Assembly (NCBI RefSeq): GCF_000166415.1
Contig: NC_014654.1
Span: 2,170,001-2,234,000, forward strand
Direction of reading: 5' to 3'
DNA from: Halanaerobium hydrogeniformans
GTDB taxonomy: Bacteria > Bacillota > Halanaerobiia > Halanaerobiales > Halanaerobiaceae
Length of the DNA stretch: 64,000 nucleotides
Part shown: piece after piece, positions 1 through 7,477 of the stretch
How positions within the stretch are numbered: the stretch's first letter is position 1
Layout of the letters: each line of letters opens with the position of its first letter
The notes under the pieces: model-generated
The model's database searches: none
Told to the model about the DNA's origin: nothing
The model's input: the letters and a program-made list of their open reading frames with translations, nothing else
Made by a program: the position numbers and the translations under genes

Positions 1-908
1 TTAGCTACTTCATTTGATCCCCTTTGCCAGCTACAGTATGCATCACAATAATACAAACTAGTTCTAGGTATACTGCTACCTGTATATGATTGTTCTATAC
101 CTTCATAATCTGCAAATTCTGAACCGTTGTCTGTAGTAATCGATTTAAATGTTTCCCTAAAATTAACAACCCCAAATCGTCTTTCTATACGATCAAGTCC
201 TTTTACCACTGACTTTGCTTTTTTGTTTGGTATTTTTTCTATGATTTCCTGCCTAGTTTGTCTTTCTGTCAGCACTAGTAAGGCAGGTTCATCTTTTTGT
301 TTTAACCCTTCTACTAAGTCCATCTCCCAATGCCCAAATTCCTCCCTGGTATCAGCTCCTTCAGGCCTATCTCTAATTGTACGACCTTCCTTACGCCTCG
401 TAGTGCTTTCACTTTCTTTTGGTCTGTCTTTCCCAGTTTTATAATTACCATGTGGGAGATCGCTTCTGTCTATATTCAAAACACCTTTATCTATGTAATT
501 ATAGATTGTTTTCCAGTGTAATTGAATTTCAAATTTATCTGATTCTTCAATGTCTTTTGCCACTGCTGCAGGAGATCTTAATTCCTTGATTTTTTCTTCT
601 ATAAATTCTGCTAACTCTTTATTTTTATCGATTTTTAAATCAGGGCCTTTATTCGAATTATTAAATTCATATACTTTCTGTGCTATCTCTGGTACATATT
701 CTTTTCTGGTTGTTCCATCACCATTATCAAGTTCTACCTCACCTTTTTTTATTTCTCGACTGATTGTTGTTCTATGGCAGTTTAATTCTTCGCCTATTTC
801 AGTATAATTTTTTTCTTGGACATTATATAAATGTTTAATTAATTTGCGATCATCAAAATTCAGGTGTTTTCCTTTGCTTCGTTTTGTGTTACAATTACTT
901 TGACACAT
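1..908 (-). CDS. IS30-family transposase, cut by the left window edge
   Basis: This frame is open from an ATG at 908 to the window edge (about 302 codons), so the C-terminus lies outside. The start follows a GGAGG at 917-921. The N-terminus holds a helix-turn-helix region that reads ...YTEIGEELNCHRTTISREIK, typical of IS30 transposases. The DDE catalytic core follows: the first Asp is in GHWEMDLVEG, the second in TTDNGSEF, and the visible end reads WQRGSNE, which carries the catalytic Glu. IS30 enzymes cut and paste or copy the element through terminal inverted repeats. No frameshift or stop is seen, so the copy may be intact. The element sits just past the 3' end of tex; its terminal repeat on this side should lie between about 922 and 1011, but I cannot define it without the other end. 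Confidence 0.9.
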   Translation of the reverse strand, partial: MCQSNCNTKRSKGKHLNFDDRKLIKHLYNVQEKNYTEIGEELNCHRTTISREIKKGEVELDNGDGTTRKEYVPEIAQKVYEFNNSNKGPDLKIDKNKELAEFIEEKIKELRSPAAVAKDIEESDKFEIQLHWKTIYNYIDKGVLNIDRSDLPHGNYKTGKDRPKESESTTRRKEGRTIRDRPEGADTREEFGHWEMDLVEGLKQKDEPALLVLTERQTRQEIIEKIPNKKAKSVVKGLDRIERRFGVVNFRETFKSITTDNGSEFADYEGIEQSYTGSSIPRTSLYYCDAYCSWQRGSNEVA

Positions 909-1011
909 ATTCTGTACCTCCTAATGTTTTTGTCGCTATTAACATTATACAAAAGGTACAGGTATGTGTCTATTTTTTTATCTAATCACCGCGTGCATTT
1001 AATTATACAAT

Positions 1012-3180
1012 TCAAAAAAATTTTAAAGTAAAAGAAATTCTTTCCCTTTTTTTATCAACATTTAAAACTTTTACATCAACATTTTGGCCAATTTGTAGAA
1101 TTTCAAAAGGATCATTTAAATAAAAATCGCTCATTTCAGATATATGAAGTAGGCCATCCTGCTTTAATCCAATATCAATAAAAGCTCCAAAATCGACAAT
1201 ATTTCTAACTTTACCGGTAAAAATCATTCCTTCTTCAATATCTTCAATTTTTAAGATATCTTTTCTAAACACTGGCCCTGGCATTGAAGCCCTTGGATCC
1301 CTTCCAGGCTGTTGTATAGCTTTTATAATATCTTTAGTAGTTGGTATTCCAATTTCAAGGGTTTCGGCAGTTTCTATAATATTTAAAGTTTTTATCTTTT
1401 CCCTGATTTTTTCTAAAGTCTGATCATCTTTAATATCACTGGATTGATGATCTATTTTGTTTAAAATTCTTTCTGCTTCTTTATATGACTCTGGATGAAT
1501 AGGAGTTAAAGCAAATGGATCAGCATCAGAATCAATTCTTAAAAACCCCGCTGCCTGTTCATAGGTTTTTGGACCGAATCCATATACATCAAGCAATTCT
1601 TTTCTTGTTTTAAAACCACCTTTTTCACTTCTATGATCAATAATTTTTTGAGCATTATTGGATGAAATACCTGAAACATAGGTTAATAAAGCTGCAGAAG
1701 CAGTATTTAATTCAACCCCAACATGATGGACAGCATCAACAACCACCTCATTTAAAGCTTTCTCTAATCTCTTTTGACTTATATCATGCTGATACATACC
1801 TACCCCCAGTGATTTAGGCTCTATTTTTACAAGCTCTGCTAGTGGATCTTGAATCCTCCTTCCAATCGAAATAGCTCCTCTGATAGATACATCAAGCTCA
1901 GGAAATTCCTGACGAGCTAATTTTGAAGCAGAATAAACTGAAGCTCCTGCCTCACTCACAATAGTATATTCAATATCTAAGCCATTTTTTATCATATTAA
2001 CAACAAAAATTTCAGTTTCTCTACTTGCAGTTCCATTACCTATTACAATTAAATCAACATCATGTTTTTTTATAAGCTTTGCTGTAACTTCAACTGATTC
2101 TTCCAGATTATTGACAGGTGCATGAGGATAAATAGCAGCTGTATCTAATAAATCTCCGTTTTCTGCTAGAACAGCAATTTTACAGCCTGTTCTAAAAGCC
2201 GGATCAATTGCTAAAACTTTTTTACCAACTAATGGGGGCTGCATCAAAAGTGATTTTAAATTGGTGGAAAAATTATTAACAGCTTTTTCTTCAGCTTTAT
2301 CAGTTAAATGATTTCTAACTTCTCTTTCCAAAGAGGGAAAGATCATTCTTTTATAGGCATAATCTAGAGCATTTTCAATAAAAGGATAATATTGATTTTT
2401 TTCAAACTCAAAATGATCATTAATTATTTTAACTGCCTTATCTTCATCACAGACAATCTTAACCCTCAATACTTCCTCTTTTTCTCCCCTGTTTAAAGCT
2501 AATATCCTGTGGGGAGGAATCTTATTAATTGATTCTTTAAATTCATAATAATCCCTAAATTTTTCCGCTTCTTCTTCATTTTTTAGTTCTGATACTATAT
2601 CCGATTTAGCAAAAACAAATTCTCTCAATTTTTTTCTAAGTTCAGCATCATCAGATATATCTCCCGCAATAATATCTTCTGCTCCACTTAATACATCTTC
2701 AATATTTTCTAAAGCTTTTTCTGGGTCTATATACTCCTGTGCTAATTGCTCAGGAGTTGTAGCCAATTCCTCCTGTTTAAAAATAAGCTCTGCTAAAGGT
2801 TTAAGACCTTTTTCAATAGCTTTATCAGCTTTAGTTTTTTTCTTGCTTTTAAAGGGTCTATAAAGATCTTCTACTTCCTGTAAGGTATCAGCTTTTATCA
2901 GTTTTTCCTTAAGCTGACCACTGTATTTATCAACTTTATCAGCTGCAGCAGCTACTTCGTTTTTTCTTTGCAGTAATCTCCTTAAATAATCAATTTTTTC
3001 TTCTATATTTCTGATTTCTAGCTCATCTAAACTTCCTGTCATTTCTTTTCTATATCTTGCAATAAAAGGAACTGTATTCCCAGAATCCAAGAGTTCTACT
3101 ACTGCCTTTACATTATTCTTTTTTAATTTCAATTCTTCAGCAGTTAATTTCAAAATATCCATTTCAATGTATTTAGCCAT
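1012..3180 (-). CDS. tex: Tex-family S1 RNA-binding transcription accessory protein
   Basis: This 722-residue protein matches the usual length and layout of Tex. It has an N-terminal helical region, a YqgF/RNase H-like domain in the middle (around KKVLAIDPAFRTGCKIAVL), and helix-hairpin-helix elements after it (VGVELNTASAALLTYVSGIS and the RKELLDVYGFGPKTYEQAAGFLRI stretch). An S1 RNA-binding domain closes the protein (GMIFTGKVRNIVDFGAFIDIG). Tex proteins bind nucleic acid and act with the transcription machinery; the exact role in this organism is unknown. The ATG at 3180 has a GGGAG Shine-Dalgarno at good spacing. The gene follows a DivIC-like gene by 23 nt and is probably co-transcribed with it. 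An IS30 copy lies beyond its 3' end but leaves the S1 domain intact. Confidence 0.95.
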   Translation of the reverse strand: MAKYIEMDILKLTAEELKLKKNNVKAVVELLDSGNTVPFIARYRKEMTGSLDELEIRNIEEKIDYLRRLLQRKNEVAAAADKVDKYSGQLKEKLIKADTLQEVEDLYRPFKSKKKTKADKAIEKGLKPLAELIFKQEELATTPEQLAQEYIDPEKALENIEDVLSGAEDIIAGDISDDAELRKKLREFVFAKSDIVSELKNEEEAEKFRDYYEFKESINKIPPHRILALNRGEKEEVLRVKIVCDEDKAVKIINDHFEFEKNQYYPFIENALDYAYKRMIFPSLEREVRNHLTDKAEEKAVNNFSTNLKSLLMQPPLVGKKVLAIDPAFRTGCKIAVLAENGDLLDTAAIYPHAPVNNLEESVEVTAKLIKKHDVDLIVIGNGTASRETEIFVVNMIKNGLDIEYTIVSEAGASVYSASKLARQEFPELDVSIRGAISIGRRIQDPLAELVKIEPKSLGVGMYQHDISQKRLEKALNEVVVDAVHHVGVELNTASAALLTYVSGISSNNAQKIIDHRSEKGGFKTRKELLDVYGFGPKTYEQAAGFLRIDSDADPFALTPIHPESYKEAERILNKIDHQSSDIKDDQTLEKIREKIKTLNIIETAETLEIGIPTTKDIIKAIQQPGRDPRASMPGPVFRKDILKIEDIEEGMIFTGKVRNIVDFGAFIDIGLKQDGLLHISEMSDFYLNDPFEILQIGQNVDVKVLNVDKKRERISFTLKFF

Positions 3181-3203
3181 AAAACGACTCCCTTATTATA
3201 TAA

Positions 3204-3527
3204 TTAATCATTATCTGTTTCTTCTTCAGTTTCTTCCTGCTCTTCGATAGGAACTAAAAGCATTTCACCGGGTTTAACCAGACCTAATTTCTCCCTGGCA
3301 ACCTGCTCTATGTACTCTTCATCAGTAGTATTTTCAAGCTGATATTTTAATTCTTCATTTTCTGCTTCTGCTTGAGCTATTCTTGCTTCCATCTCTTCTA
3401 TCTCTTCGTCTAGACGGCTCATCCTGGATAAATTGTTCCAAAAGTTAAAAGCTGCAATGATCAAAATTACAGAAACAACAGCTATTACAAAAGGATTAAG
3501 CAAAAAATCTTTTCTATTACGAGGCAT
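3204..3527 (-). CDS. septum formation initiator, DivIC/FtsB family
   Basis: A 107-residue bitopic membrane protein. Residues about 11-30 form a transmembrane segment (FVIAVVSVILIIAAFNFW), followed by a coiled coil rich in Glu and Leu (about 38-66). The conserved family element YIEQVAREKLGLVKPGE lies near residues 72-88, and the tail is very acidic. DivIC/FtsB proteins join FtsL and FtsQ/DivIB at the division site. The gene sits 5' of tex in the same direction, 23 nt apart, matching the frequent divIC-S1 protein neighbourhood in firmicutes. It starts with ATG after a GGAGGGA motif. Confidence 0.9.
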   Translation of the reverse strand: MPRNRKDFLLNPFVIAVVSVILIIAAFNFWNNLSRMSRLDEEIEEMEARIAQAEAENEELKYQLENTTDEEYIEQVAREKLGLVKPGEMLLVPIEEQEETEEETDND

Positions 3528-3692
3528 AAATCTCCCTCCAATATATTGAATAATTGCACTGTGAGTTGAGAATTTCTTTTAACTTAATTATACTTTAATT
3601 ACTTAGATTTATCAAAAAGAATTAATAAGAGCCCATTCCCAGGAAAAAGTTCCAGAAAAATGGACTCTAAAAAGCTTTGCTTTTAAATTAAT

Positions 3693-4043
3693 TTAACAAC
3701 AGCCTGAACCAGGAGCACATCCTCCCTGTTGAATACCAAGACTTTGCGAAATTATATTATTAACTTTATTCATCAAATTATTAAACTGCTTTTGTGTTTG
3801 TATATAATTCTTTATTTTTTCATTTTGCCAAAGCTTTTGTTGAAGTGATATTAGCTCTTTTTTTAATTTTTCATTTTGTCTATTAGAAGCAAAAGTCTGC
3901 TGTTTTTCTTCCATTTCTTTTTTTAGTTTTAATGCCTCAGTATCATTTTCAAGAGTTGATTCTGCTTCTTTTAGTGCTCTAAAAGCTTTAGATTCTATCA
4001 GCTTATCTCCTAAAATCTCTGCTTTTTTAATTACTTCTGACAT
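3693..4043 (-). CDS. YlbF-family protein with cysteine-rich C-terminal tail
   Basis: A 116-residue, almost wholly helical, charged protein of the YlbF/YmcA (DUF964) family. In Bacillus the family members YlbF and YmcA act with YaaT in RNase Y-dependent RNA processing, and that complex carries iron-sulfur clusters. The tail here ends GGCAPGSGCC, so it has a CX5CC arrangement at residues 109, 115 and 116 and no other cysteine. The gene is the last of the arsR-arsD-arsA-arsA run, 25 nt after the second arsA. The position and the cysteine triad suggest metal or arsenite binding, but this is inference; a role in RNA processing is equally possible. Start ATG with a GGAGG motif nearby. Confidence 0.75.
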   Translation of the reverse strand: MSEVIKKAEILGDKLIESKAFRALKEAESTLENDTEALKLKKEMEEKQQTFASNRQNEKLKKELISLQQKLWQNEKIKNYIQTQKQFNNLMNKVNNIISQSLGIQQGGCAPGSGCC

Positions 4044-4068
4044 ATATTTTTACCTCCATAAATAAGAT

Positions 4069-4971
4069 TTATATTTTTTCGTCCTCAAAAAGTTTTTGTC
4101 CAGCTTCTTGCAATAATTCAATCCCTTTAATCTCTTCGGCAAAAAGCGGCATTTTAATAATTGGAGCAGAAAATATATCTTTCATTTCTTCAAGATGTTT
4201 ATCCTGCATTGCTTTTCTCTTTTTAAAATAAGGGGTAGTACAGTATTCTGCAGGTAATATTTTATTAGCCACAATAAGTTGAGTATCTATATCAACGGTT
4301 TTTAATTCTTCGACTGCTCTACTTGCCTCAAGGATTGGAGTGTTTTCTGGATAAAGAGTAAAAGCAAATATTGTCTGCTTTTTATCCTGTAATTTTTCGA
4401 TTACTTTTTTGAATCTTTTTTGAGATTCTAAATCAGCTTGATTTTCTTTGCTGTTAGCCATTTTAAACTCTAACTGCTGATTCCAGTTTAATGGTAATTC
4501 AAGCAGGCGCAAAGTATGACCAGTTGGCGCTGTATCAAATACAATTTGCTGATAATAATCCTTTTCTGTATAATCGATAAATTTATCAAAAGAAGCCATT
4601 TCTTCTGTACATGGTGATTCTAGCTCTTCTTTTAAACCCATTAACATTTCTTCAGTATAATTTTTTTCTTTTGCCTCATTTAAAACCTTATTTTTATATT
4701 CTTCTGCAACTTTTTTAGGATCAATTTTTACGATATCAAGATTTTCTACTCCAGCAACTGCAGATATTTCACCACCTACTTCTTGTTCAAATACATCTTC
4801 TAAATGAGATGCAGGATCTGTGGTCAAAAGCAGTGTTTTATAGCCTTTTTCTGCTAAATAAACTGCTGTAGCTGAAGAGATAGAGGTTTTACCTACTCCA
4901 CCTTTTCCAGCGAAAAATATTAATTTAGGTTCTGTATCTACCGCTTCAATTATTTTAGCATCATTTATCAT
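4069..4971 (-). CDS. ArsA-type ATPase, second copy
   Basis: A single-domain ArsA/GET3-like ATPase of 300 residues. The P-loop AGKGGVGKTS lies at residues 21-30, and the ArsA signal-transduction signature DTAPTGHTLRLLELP is intact. It keeps the cysteine of SPCTEEMASFD (Cys121) but lacks the second metal-site cysteine found in the upstream paralogue. E. coli ArsA is one chain with two such halves; here the halves are separate genes, as known in some anaerobic firmicutes, and presumably work as a pair. Its ATG overlaps the stop codon of the other arsA (TAATG), which suggests translational coupling. No ArsB or Acr3 pump is encoded next to it, so its membrane partner is unknown. Confidence 0.87.
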   Translation of the reverse strand: MINDAKIIEAVDTEPKLIFFAGKGGVGKTSISSATAVYLAEKGYKTLLLTTDPASHLEDVFEQEVGGEISAVAGVENLDIVKIDPKKVAEEYKNKVLNEAKEKNYTEEMLMGLKEELESPCTEEMASFDKFIDYTEKDYYQQIVFDTAPTGHTLRLLELPLNWNQQLEFKMANSKENQADLESQKRFKKVIEKLQDKKQTIFAFTLYPENTPILEASRAVEELKTVDIDTQLIVANKILPAEYCTTPYFKKRKAMQDKHLEEMKDIFSAPIIKMPLFAEEIKGIELLQEAGQKLFEDEKI

Positions 4972-5855
4972 TAAACAGCCTCCTTATAAAGCTTATCTGC
5001 AACATTTCTTAAAATATCTAAGCCTTTAATTTCATCATCTAATAACTCCATTTTTTTAATTGGCAAATCTATTTTTTGCTGTATCTCTTTTAGATGTTTT
5101 TGTTGCATTTCTCCCCGTTTTTTAAAGAAAGGATTGTTACACTCTTCTTTAGGTATTATCCCATTTACTATTAAGGAGCTAGTATTTATGCCAATTTCTC
5201 TTAATTCTTTACTGGCTCTTTGTGTCTCTCTAATAGAACTACTTTCTGGGTGCATCACAAAAATAAATTCTGTTCTTTTTTCATCTTTTAGTAGTTCAAT
5301 TGCCCTGTCATACTTTTCTTTAGAATCCTGAATATTTTGTACAGGCCCCATACAAGTTTGCCCACTACCTTCTGCACTTTCTTCTATATGTTTACTCCAA
5401 TCAACAGGTAGCTCTAAAAGCCTGATTGTATGGCCTGTAGGAGCTGTATCAAAAATAACAACATCATAGCTATCATCATCCATAAAATCTATAAAACGAT
5501 CAAATGAAGCCATTTCTTCAGTACAGGGTGAATTTAATTGTTCTTCTACAACTGCCAGCATTTTTTCATTAAAAATTTCACGCATTGGGGCTAGAGTTTG
5601 CTCTTTGTATTCTTCAGTAGCTTTTTTTGAATCTATTTCCATTGCAAAAAGATTTTCTACTCCATCTATTGGAGTAACCTGATGACCTATTTTTTGCTGG
5701 AAAACATCTGCTAAATTAGCTGCAGGATCAGTTGTTACTATGATTGTTTTTAAACCTTTTTCTGCGTAATGAACTCCAGTTGTTGAAGCCATTGATGTTT
5801 TACCTACTCCACCCTTACCTGAAAAAAAGATATATTTACTAACGTTTTTAGACAT
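4971..5855 (-). CDS. arsA: ArsA-type ATPase, first copy
   Basis: A single-domain ArsA ATPase of 294 residues with P-loop SGKGGVGKTS at residues 12-21 and signature DTAPTGHTIRLLELP. Two cysteines stand where E. coli ArsA has its arsenite ligands: Cys111 (SPCTEEMAS) and Cys168 (GQTCMGPVQN). The family uses ATP to drive arsenite or antimonite extrusion through ArsB. This copy is therefore the better candidate for metalloid-stimulated activity of the tandem pair. It follows arsD by 12 nt and overlaps the next arsA by one base. The operon contains no pump gene. Confidence 0.9.
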   Translation of the reverse strand: MSKNVSKYIFFSGKGGVGKTSMASTTGVHYAEKGLKTIIVTTDPAANLADVFQQKIGHQVTPIDGVENLFAMEIDSKKATEEYKEQTLAPMREIFNEKMLAVVEEQLNSPCTEEMASFDRFIDFMDDDSYDVVIFDTAPTGHTIRLLELPVDWSKHIEESAEGSGQTCMGPVQNIQDSKEKYDRAIELLKDEKRTEFIFVMHPESSSIRETQRASKELREIGINTSSLIVNGIIPKEECNNPFFKKRGEMQQKHLKEIQQKIDLPIKKMELLDDEIKGLDILRNVADKLYKEAV

Positions 5856-5867
5856 TAATTTTCCTCC

Positions 5868-6179
5868 TTATATTTTGTCAACTGCGGATTTTATTTTTTC
5901 ATATGATGCATATTCGCCTATTGTTAATATTTCTCCGTTTATTTCTATAATGGGTAAATTTTCAGTTCCAGAATCATTTACCTGTGTTAAAACAGATTGA
6001 TTGTTTTGAAATGCAAACGGATTATGATTCATGGAATTTCTTTCTACAGTGAAACCTTCTTCTTTTAATTTTTTTATGGTTTGACTAAATTCAACTAATT
6101 CATCGTCAACATCTGGCCCACAAACTCCTGAACTACAACACATTGGTGGTTCATATACACTAATTTTAATTTTACTCAA
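5868..6179 (-). CDS. arsD: ArsD arsenite metallochaperone
   Basis: ArsD binds arsenite and hands it to ArsA. I choose the TTG at 6179 as start: it follows GAGAGGAG by 7 nt and gives a 103-residue protein whose beginning (KIKISVYEPPMCCSSGVCGPDVD) aligns with known ArsD. The upstream ATG at 6221 would add 14 residues unlike the family. The three essential cysteines are Cys14, Cys15 and Cys20 in CCSSGVC. The rest fits the thioredoxin-like ArsD fold. The gene lies between arsR and the first arsA, the classical arsRDA order. Confidence 0.9.
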   Translation of the reverse strand: MSKIKISVYEPPMCCSSGVCGPDVDDELVEFSQTIKKLKEEGFTVERNSMNHNPFAFQNNQSVLTQVNDSGTENLPIIEINGEILTIGEYASYEKIKSAVDKI

Positions 6180-6235
6180 TTTAATACTCCTCTCTCTTAA
6201 ATGACAATGACTACTGGGCAAAACCGCTTACAATA

Positions 6236-6550
6236 TTAATCACAATCGTAATTTTTAAAATTAGAAATTACAGCAGATTCTGCTAAAATACTATTAATTT
6301 CAGCTTTGATTAGCTCAATACTTTCTGTATTTAAGCTGTAATCGATCCAACGGCCCCTTTTTGTAGCATTTATTAATCCAGCTTCTTTTAAAATTTTAAG
6401 ATGATGTGATACATTAGGCTGACTAATTTCTAATTCTTCTACAAAGTGACAGCTGCACATACTATTATAGCTTAATAATTCTATCATCATTAACCTATTT
6501 TCATCTGCTAAAGCCTTTAACATTTTAACAAGCTTTTTATTGATATCCAT
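6236..6550 (-). CDS. arsR: ArsR-family metalloregulatory repressor
   Basis: A 104-residue winged-helix repressor. Cys32 and Cys34 (SMCSCHFVEEL) sit at the start of the helix before the recognition helix (ISQPNVSHHLKILKEAGLI), as in arsenite-sensing ArsR proteins. A third cysteine lies in the C-terminal NYDCD. Metalloid binding releases such repressors from DNA. The ATG follows AAAGGAG. Only 34 nt separate it from the upstream hydrolase gene, and I see no separate promoter or clear ArsR palindrome there, so the ars genes may be read from the promoter at 7357-7385. Confidence 0.9.
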   Translation of the reverse strand: MDINKKLVKMLKALADENRLMMIELLSYNSMCSCHFVEELEISQPNVSHHLKILKEAGLINATKRGRWIDYSLNTESIELIKAEINSILAESAVISNFKNYDCD

Positions 6551-6584
6551 AATTTGCTCCTTTTTTAAATTTACTTTTACTATT

Positions 6585-7319
6585 CTATTTTTTCTTATCT
6601 ACAGAATTAATGAGCTCAGAAAACAAATTATTAAAACAGATCAAACTGTCAATTAAATCTTCTGGATGCCATTGTACTCCAATTAAAAAATCTTTGCTTT
6701 TGGCTTCTACAGCTTCAGTAATTCCGCATTCTGATTTAGCACTGATTGATAAATCATCTGCTAAATGTTTAATTGCCTGATGATGATGAGAATTAACATG
6801 AATATTTTCAGAACAAAGAATTTTATCAAGTTGCGTGTCTTTTAGAATATTTACTTTATGTTTTTCATATTCTAAATTATTTTTTCTCTTTAACTCCAGG
6901 GGTAGATGTGGTGAATCACAATTAAGTTGAAAATCGATATCCTGATATAAACTGCCACCTAAAGCTACATTTATCAGTTGCATTCCCCTACAGATACCTA
7001 AAATCGGTAAATTAATTTCATAAGCCTTTTTAAAAAGCTCAATCTCCCATTTATCACGAAAAACATTATTATCCTCTACTTGAGGAAGCTTGCTTTCGCC
7101 ATAAATCTCAGGAGTTATATCACTTCCTCCGCTTAATATTAGAGCATCTATTAAATCTACATACTTAGAAGAAAGTTTTAAATTTTCAAATGGCGGAATA
7201 ATAATAGGGATACCACCAGCTTTATAAACAGCATCAGCATAACTGCAGCGTACTTTATTATATTTTTTTTCTTTTTCTTTCCCACAAAAACTAGTAATCC
7301 CAATAATTTCCTTTGGCAT
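6585..7319 (-). CDS. class-I glutamine amidotransferase-like hydrolase (peptidase C26, gamma-glutamyl hydrolase type)
   Basis: A 244-residue protein of the peptidase C26 family, which includes PuuD (gamma-glutamyl-GABA hydrolase). The nucleophile elbow is ILGICRGMQLINVALGG, the catalytic His-Glu pair is in GVQWHPEDL, and SGGSDITPEIYGE is the usual oxyanion region. Such enzymes split gamma-glutamyl amide bonds. The true substrate cannot be read from sequence, and no putrescine-utilisation genes are nearby. It is the first gene behind a good promoter (7357-7385), and arsR follows after 34 nt. Confidence 0.85.
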   Translation of the reverse strand: MPKEIIGITSFCGKEKEKKYNKVRCSYADAVYKAGGIPIIIPPFENLKLSSKYVDLIDALILSGGSDITPEIYGESKLPQVEDNNVFRDKWEIELFKKAYEINLPILGICRGMQLINVALGGSLYQDIDFQLNCDSPHLPLELKRKNNLEYEKHKVNILKDTQLDKILCSENIHVNSHHHQAIKHLADDLSISAKSECGITEAVEAKSKDFLIGVQWHPEDLIDSLICFNNLFSELINSVDKKK

Positions 7320-7356
7320 ATCAACACCTCATATCAATATATTTAAATCTATTTAT

Positions 7357-7385
7357 ATAATAAGTGTTTTTTGTCTCAAAGTCAA
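7357..7385 (-). promoter_or_regulatory. sigma-A type promoter for the C26 hydrolase-ars operon
   Basis: On the minus strand TTGACT (7380-7385) is followed after 17 nt by TATTAT (7357-7362), 38 nt before the start codon at 7319. It is the only clear promoter between the terminator at 7412-7443 and arsR. Confidence 0.65.
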
Positions 7386-7411
7386 GCTAAACTTGAGTTA
7401 TTTTCAATAAA

Positions 7412-7443
7412 AAAAGGAACAGCCGAAAAAAACGGCTGCTCGC
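7412..7443 (-). terminator. rho-independent terminator after the ABC ATPase gene
   Basis: Read on the minus strand, AGCAGCCG pairs with CGGCTGTT across a T-rich loop, and the stem is followed by CCTTTTTTATT. It ends the transcription unit of the sugar ABC ATPase. Confidence 0.85.
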
Positions 7444-7477
7444 TCTGTTGGTTAATATATAATTATATTAAACTATT

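Noticed and set aside
127-807. Plus-strand open frames over the left edge
   Set aside because: They are antisense shadows of the IS30 transposase, which has all catalytic motifs on the minus strand.
6585-7319. Assignment as PuuD of putrescine breakdown
   Set aside because: Motifs fit the family only; no puu genes are nearby, so the substrate is left open.
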